Source of the DNA: Opisthorchis felineus
Lineage: Eukaryota > Platyhelminthes > Trematoda > Opisthorchiida > Opisthorchiidae
Direction of reading: 5' to 3'
Assembly (NCBI GenBank): GCA_004794785.1
Contig: SJOL01008920.1
Coordinates: 1 to 64,000, forward strand
DNA: 64,000 bases
The notes under the pieces were generated by a model, which was not told where the DNA came from, made no database searches, and saw only the letters and a list, made by a program, of their open reading frames with translations. Positions 36,801 to 42,800 of the stretch are shown in pieces; position 1 is the stretch's first letter, and every line of letters starts with the position of its first letter. Both the position numbers and the translations under genes were made by a program.

Positions 36801-39800
36801 TTTGTGTTCGTTGTTTGTTGTGCGTGTATCTCTCCGGTTTTCCTATATAGACACGATGTGTACTGGTCAGTTAATTACGATATGAAAACAACTGTCAGTC
36901 CATTGTGTTGTTCTCATCGAAGACATGACTATGTTCATTTTTAACGGCAGTGTGAAGAGATTTGCTAATTTTCAAATGAAATTTTGTCGTGTCGATGAGG
37001 CCAATCTATGTTAAAAAAACCTGAACAGCTGTTTCATCCTTATCGAGAATCACCAACAGTGCGTATCTCATGAAACTCAGAGAGCTCTAAACCCGCAACC
37101 TTCCGACCGAACACTTAACAATTCGACCACGAGCGGCTAAATAGCAGTCTGATTAGCCCTCACTTAGACAGAATATAGCACTGCTCATTCTTCACGGGAA
37201 CCACATCACGTGAACACGTATTGGCTGACTTCTCAGATGGAGGTTTCACTCATCTTGTAAGATTATTCTTCCCCTGTTCAGCTTTCCTTCAGCTTGCTTG
37301 TCTCCTGAGCCCACCGCCAATCAGGCGTCGGGGCCGCATTTCATCTAGCCCTGGGTATACACTAGCTAAAGACTGCTTTCCTATACAGCTCGACGCCGGC
37401 GTGTCGTACTGTTAGCTATCTCTTGCAGTGATCAGACAGCATTATACCGAGCAACTGTAAGTAGAAAATAGTCGAGTTACCGAACAAGACGCATTTTGCG
37501 TTCGAACAAGAACAAATTACGATTCACAAATAGGACACAATTGAGGTTCTCTGAGTAACTATTCGCGCAGAGAGTTATTTCTATTTGTTACTGGGAGCAC
37601 CATCCCTCTGAAAACTAGTGTGATTCTTTAGTGTGTTTCTATGTGATCTGCCCGTAAATACCCGTTTTATATTAGTGGCTGTTGACACTAAATGAAATTT
37701 CGGCTTCTCTCCATTTATTTTCTGCCATCTTTCTTGCCAAATTGTGATGAATTAAGTCAAAGGTTGTTTGTAGTGGCATAGCCTCACAGTGCTCTCCTGA
37801 TCGTTGCTAAGTTTGGCGATACTCTGTCAAGTGAAAACTCCACCTTGTGCAGCCTGGTGCAGCACATTCAGTTGCATGGAAACATCACAAACGAGAGATT
37901 CAGCTGGGTTCCAGGAGAGTCTCTCGTAAAACCAAATTGATTTGCAAATGAGTGTATTTCTTGAAAACAGTCCAATTTGGGTTCAAGTAGAACATAAGGT
38001 TGACGAAAACTCGGGGACTGCGCCTGCCTGATGAGCCCCAAAAAGGGCGAAGCCGGTCGTGGGCTGTCGAAGAATTTTCAGCAACCTTATGAGTAGTACA
38101 TTGCGCAAAATTACATGCATCGCGATATCTCGAATATCGTAGCAACTGGAACACGAGGCGGCCTGGTGCAGCACATTCAGTTGCATGGAAACATCACAAA
38201 CGAGAGATTCAGCTGGGTTCCAGGTAAGTCTCTCGTAAAACCAAATTGATTTGCAAATGAGTGTATTTCTTGACTCCACTTTGTACTTTTTTTAGGAACG
38301 TGCGCGGCAAAACAACGTATTTCTCTACATCAAGATTCCTGGATTTCCGATTTGTTTGAGCTATAAGGCAAGTCATCTATCCGATTGATTGTCTTGCAAA
38401 CAAGGCTTGTATTCACTCAGTTTTCGAGACGGTTTTCGTCTCGTAAAGGATTCTGGCGTTTGTGCACATTGTGGACGTTACACCAGTTGTGTACTTCATA
38501 TAGAAAGCTTTTCTACAGTGGTCACTGACGTGACCCCTCAAAAACAGTCACGTCAATGGGTTGGACTCTGTTCAGAGAATATCGATCCCACACTCGCCTA
38601 GAAATTGTGAGGGAAACCTGACACTACTGTCGTGGGGACAAATTCGCCTCAAGGTTCTATCAGGAACTTGGAGATAGTTTCTCTCCCTAATGATCGTGAG
38701 AATACTTCAGCCAGGCGGCCCCAAAGACGCTATTGTATAGAACTGCCCAGTCCCTACGAAGACCAAATCGTTTCGAGATTCGCAAACGTTTTTGTCCAAG
38801 TGGGACCATTATAAGTTGAGTTTCTCTTAAAGGAACTGTACCCTAGCTTCCAAAGCTATTCAATGGTTTAGCTGCTGTACACTTTCTTAATTCGTTTAGG
38901 CAGTGTGGATAACCAATGGTTGACAGGCTTCTCAAGGATGTCTCACTTGAGATCTCGTTATCTTTAGATAACGTGAATCCATGCCGAAAACCAAAGAAGC
39001 ACTGTGCAGCTGTTTCATTCTTGTTGGGAATCATCAGCAATGCGGATACAATAAATCTGTAACGAGGTTCGAACCCGCGACTTTCCGCCCAGTTGTTGAA
39101 AGCTAAACCTTTCGGTGACATGTGGCTGATCAGCAATGCTGTTAACTGGTACCTAGATGGAATAAAGCGTCACTCACCTTTCAGTCACAGAATACATATC
39201 ACGTCACATGTTGACTGGCTCCTTCAATGGGGATTTCTCAGATGCAGCGTCACTTGTAGAGTAAATTATTATCCCTTGTAAACTGTTTTTGATAGTATGA
39301 GGAGATTCGGAAATTTTCAACTGAGATTTCCTCCTGCAAGTGAAGTCAGTCTATGCTAAGAGGCCAAGCAGCACCGTACGGCTGTTCCATTTCTGTCGGC
39401 AATCGTCGTTAGTATTCGATGATCTATTCCGTTGATTATGCCTGATAAACTAAGCGAAACTCCTCTATTCCTGGAAAGTGGCAGGGGTGCTGTAGCTTCC
39501 GGCCAATGCCACCTGTTTCGTCCGTTATCACTGATTCATTCAACTGGCGGATGTTATTCTGTTCTTTCTCTTTCTTTCTTCCTTTCTTTCTGTTCTTTCT
39601 CCCCCCTTATTCGTTCAGGGAGAGAAGCAAAAAAACCTTACTGATGTGACTCGCTTCCAGCTGAACATTCCCACAATGGAACATCACAATTGCGTTTGGA
39701 CATGGTTGGACTTTGCCATGGAAGTGAAAACGCGCATTCGAAAACAGTTGGTCAAAGAAGTGAGTTGATCATGATTGTTGTCTGTTGGCTTTTGTCACAT

Positions 39801-42800
39801 GGATTTCATTCCCCCGTTCATAAAACCAGAATCTGTGGATAGTCCGTTAGGTTAATTGGTCACTAGGGGGTTGAAGAAATGTCATGCCAACGAAACGAAA
39901 CTTGGCACGAGGCTTGCCATTTTGCTGGAGAAAGAGAAGCTATTTCAGAAGAAAACGTGCAGCCCAACTCTCCAAACCTTTTGACCCATAGCACGTCAGG
40001 AAAGTCTGTTTATCTGCATCCGCCTTTTAAAGGTGATCCAAATAATGACGAGCAAGTAAGAAGACCTATTTTAACCTCTGAATGAACTTTCTGTGAGCCC
40101 CGTTGACCTATGGTTACCAGAAGTCGATTACTGGTTAAAAGATATTTGAAGAACAACGTTCCTCGTGAGATCACGTTGATGTGCCCAGCTGTATTTGTCG
40201 AACGACAAGACAGCTGACCAGCTCGCCGAAGGGACGACGGTATTCTCCTAACTATTCGGTTTCGGTCCGCTAACTAGTCGTGGTCATCACGCAAATGCGC
40301 CGACAGTTTTTACACCCATGTTACCACCAAGTGGTAACATGCTTACCAGTCAATCAAAACAGAGCTTCTGTCCGTTGTGGAAGCCATTGGTGTATTCAAA
40401 GTCGATTCGTACAGGCACCAGTGTTCATGCAGCTCGCTATTCAAGTAGTAGAATCATGTGATCCGACTGCTGCTTGAGTTTTGACGAAGATTTTGTTACA
40501 TTCCATCGGTTTTATTACCTCCTGCATGCTTCTGTGTTTGAGAAAGAGCTATCCAGAAAGTATTCATAACTCAGCCTGTGTTGCTCGAAAACGTTAATGT
40601 GTCATGAACCAAATTACTAATCTGTCTGTTTTGTCATACGGTTTACACATATCTAGCCTCGGTTGATAAACCTTTGAAGAACCAAAAGCCCGGCGAAGTG
40701 ATACTTCGTGTTTAGTTGTTTTCCTCTAGAGAGATTACCCTCAGCATAAACGCTCTTTTAACAGGACTACTTTCATATAGTTTCTTGAGTCTTCCGTTGA
40801 CGTCTAAGTGCTATTGGCCGGTCCTGTTCAATGGTCTGTCTGCGGAATGACGGTTGTACAACTTAACTTATCCGTTTCGCTAAACAAACAAAAAGACTTG
40901 CTTCTGGGATTCTCGTTTCGAATTTCGATTCCATTAACGTTTGTAGTGTCAGTAGTCCCTACACTAGACCTCCCACTGGCAGTCGGTTGTGCAGCAGTCC
41001 GTTTCAGTTGTTGGTTTTGGCATCTTGTGCAGCTGTTGCCAAACAGAACATCTGGTCGATCTACGGCAACCCATATTTCAGTTCGTCAGACATACCTCGG
41101 TGGTTGTATTAGCTCTGACGGAAGTGCGTCGGATGAAGTCAGTGCAAGAATATTAAAGGCTCGAATCACGTTTGCTAATTTGCGTCACTTGTGGCATCAA
41201 AAAGGCATATCACTGGGTCTTAAAGGTCGCGTGTACCAGGCTATGGTAAGGGCTGTGTTGTTTTATGGTTGCGGGACGTGGCCTCTACGGACAGATGATG
41301 TGATGCATCTTCAGGTGTTTGACCATCGGTGCCTCAGAAGCGTTGCTGGTTTTGGATGGCGTCAACGTATTGGTAACGAAATGATTAGAAAACGGGTATT
41401 TGGTTGTACAGCTGGTACTTCAACCGCGGGGAACATCCAGCACCAACAACTGTGGTTGCTCGGTCATGTGCTACGCATGCCGAAACTCCGTCTACCGAGA
41501 CGAATGTTGTTCTCCGTGCCTCGTCCAGAATGGCGCAAACCGCGAGGTGGACAACGTATGACTTGGAAGAAGGGTGTGAGCGAGATTACGAAGAGTTTGG
41601 GTGTTGTCGGTAAAGTACGCCTTCCAGGATGGGGTCCTCGTGACCCCGCCTGCGCTTGGCTGGAGGCATTGCAACAAATGGCGACTGACTGATGTCAATG
41701 GCGTTCGTGCTGTCAGTTTCTTTCCAGATTGATTGAGCGCTTGGAGGTGTAGGCACCCCAGAATGCTTGTGATAGGCTACCACTAGGTCTCCTCCCTCAC
41801 CCACTCTTTTTCTCTTCTTTTCACTGCAAGGCTTTAAATATAATTAGACGAACCTTATGGTTGTACGGCAGTGAAGCATCAGTGTCAACACTGATGTTGC
41901 TGTCTCCGATGATGATGGTGATCGTCAAACAACCAGGTGGGTAAGTAGATAATCAGCTTGTATGGTTTCTTCTCAACCTGTAGGAGCAGGTCAGTAGTTC
42001 CCAATTCCAAATAGAAAAAGGTTTGCCCAGACGTATTCGCATCAAAATTTTGTAAAGTAAATTGTTCGGTCATTTTCCCCGGGACCTGTGTGACGAGGTT
42101 TGCCATGTGAAGATTCTCCTCGAGTATAGAGCGCAAGGCATTGAGTTTTAATGAATAGCGCGATCGTTCTGCCGAGACGGAGCTTGACGTTTTCTGTCCT
42201 TATAATGATTCATCGTATTGAAAAGAAGTCATTTTTCGCTTCGCACCGATTTCACCCTCAGCTCTATTCAAGTTGCAGGTTTCAAGCTTAATCAAATATG
42301 GGAATAACCTTTACTGCATGTCAGATCTACTACCTTTTCTTTTTGTTCTAACGTTCGATTGTACTTTCTGTCCCGTTGTTGTAGGTCATCAAAAAGAAAT
42401 TTACTCCAGGACGACGTCTGCCGTTTTTAGGCATTGGTCGCTCAACAAGTGAGCGCTCTTTGACCCATACGTCAGCCGCATTAGGTTCGTCACGCTCTAC
42501 TCTGTCGACAGTTGCAGCATCCTCAGATCTGGACCAGGCGTCGACCGCAGCTCAGGAGGAGAGAGTTCGTCGAGAGGTTGTGATGTTACTCGGTCGTCAT
42601 GCACAGCCTGTAAGCTGGAAGTCTTTCCAAATATCCTTTTATCTTGTGAAATCTTCGGATTGGTGGGTTTTTGCTTTCCTTCGTACATTTTTTCTCTATC
42701 GCTGTTGATTTTCATCGACTGAATCCAATCTCTGTTGCCCAGTTTCGAGAGTTAGGTCGGCCAGATCACCCGGACTGTGCACTAGTAGACTGTCTGTCCT

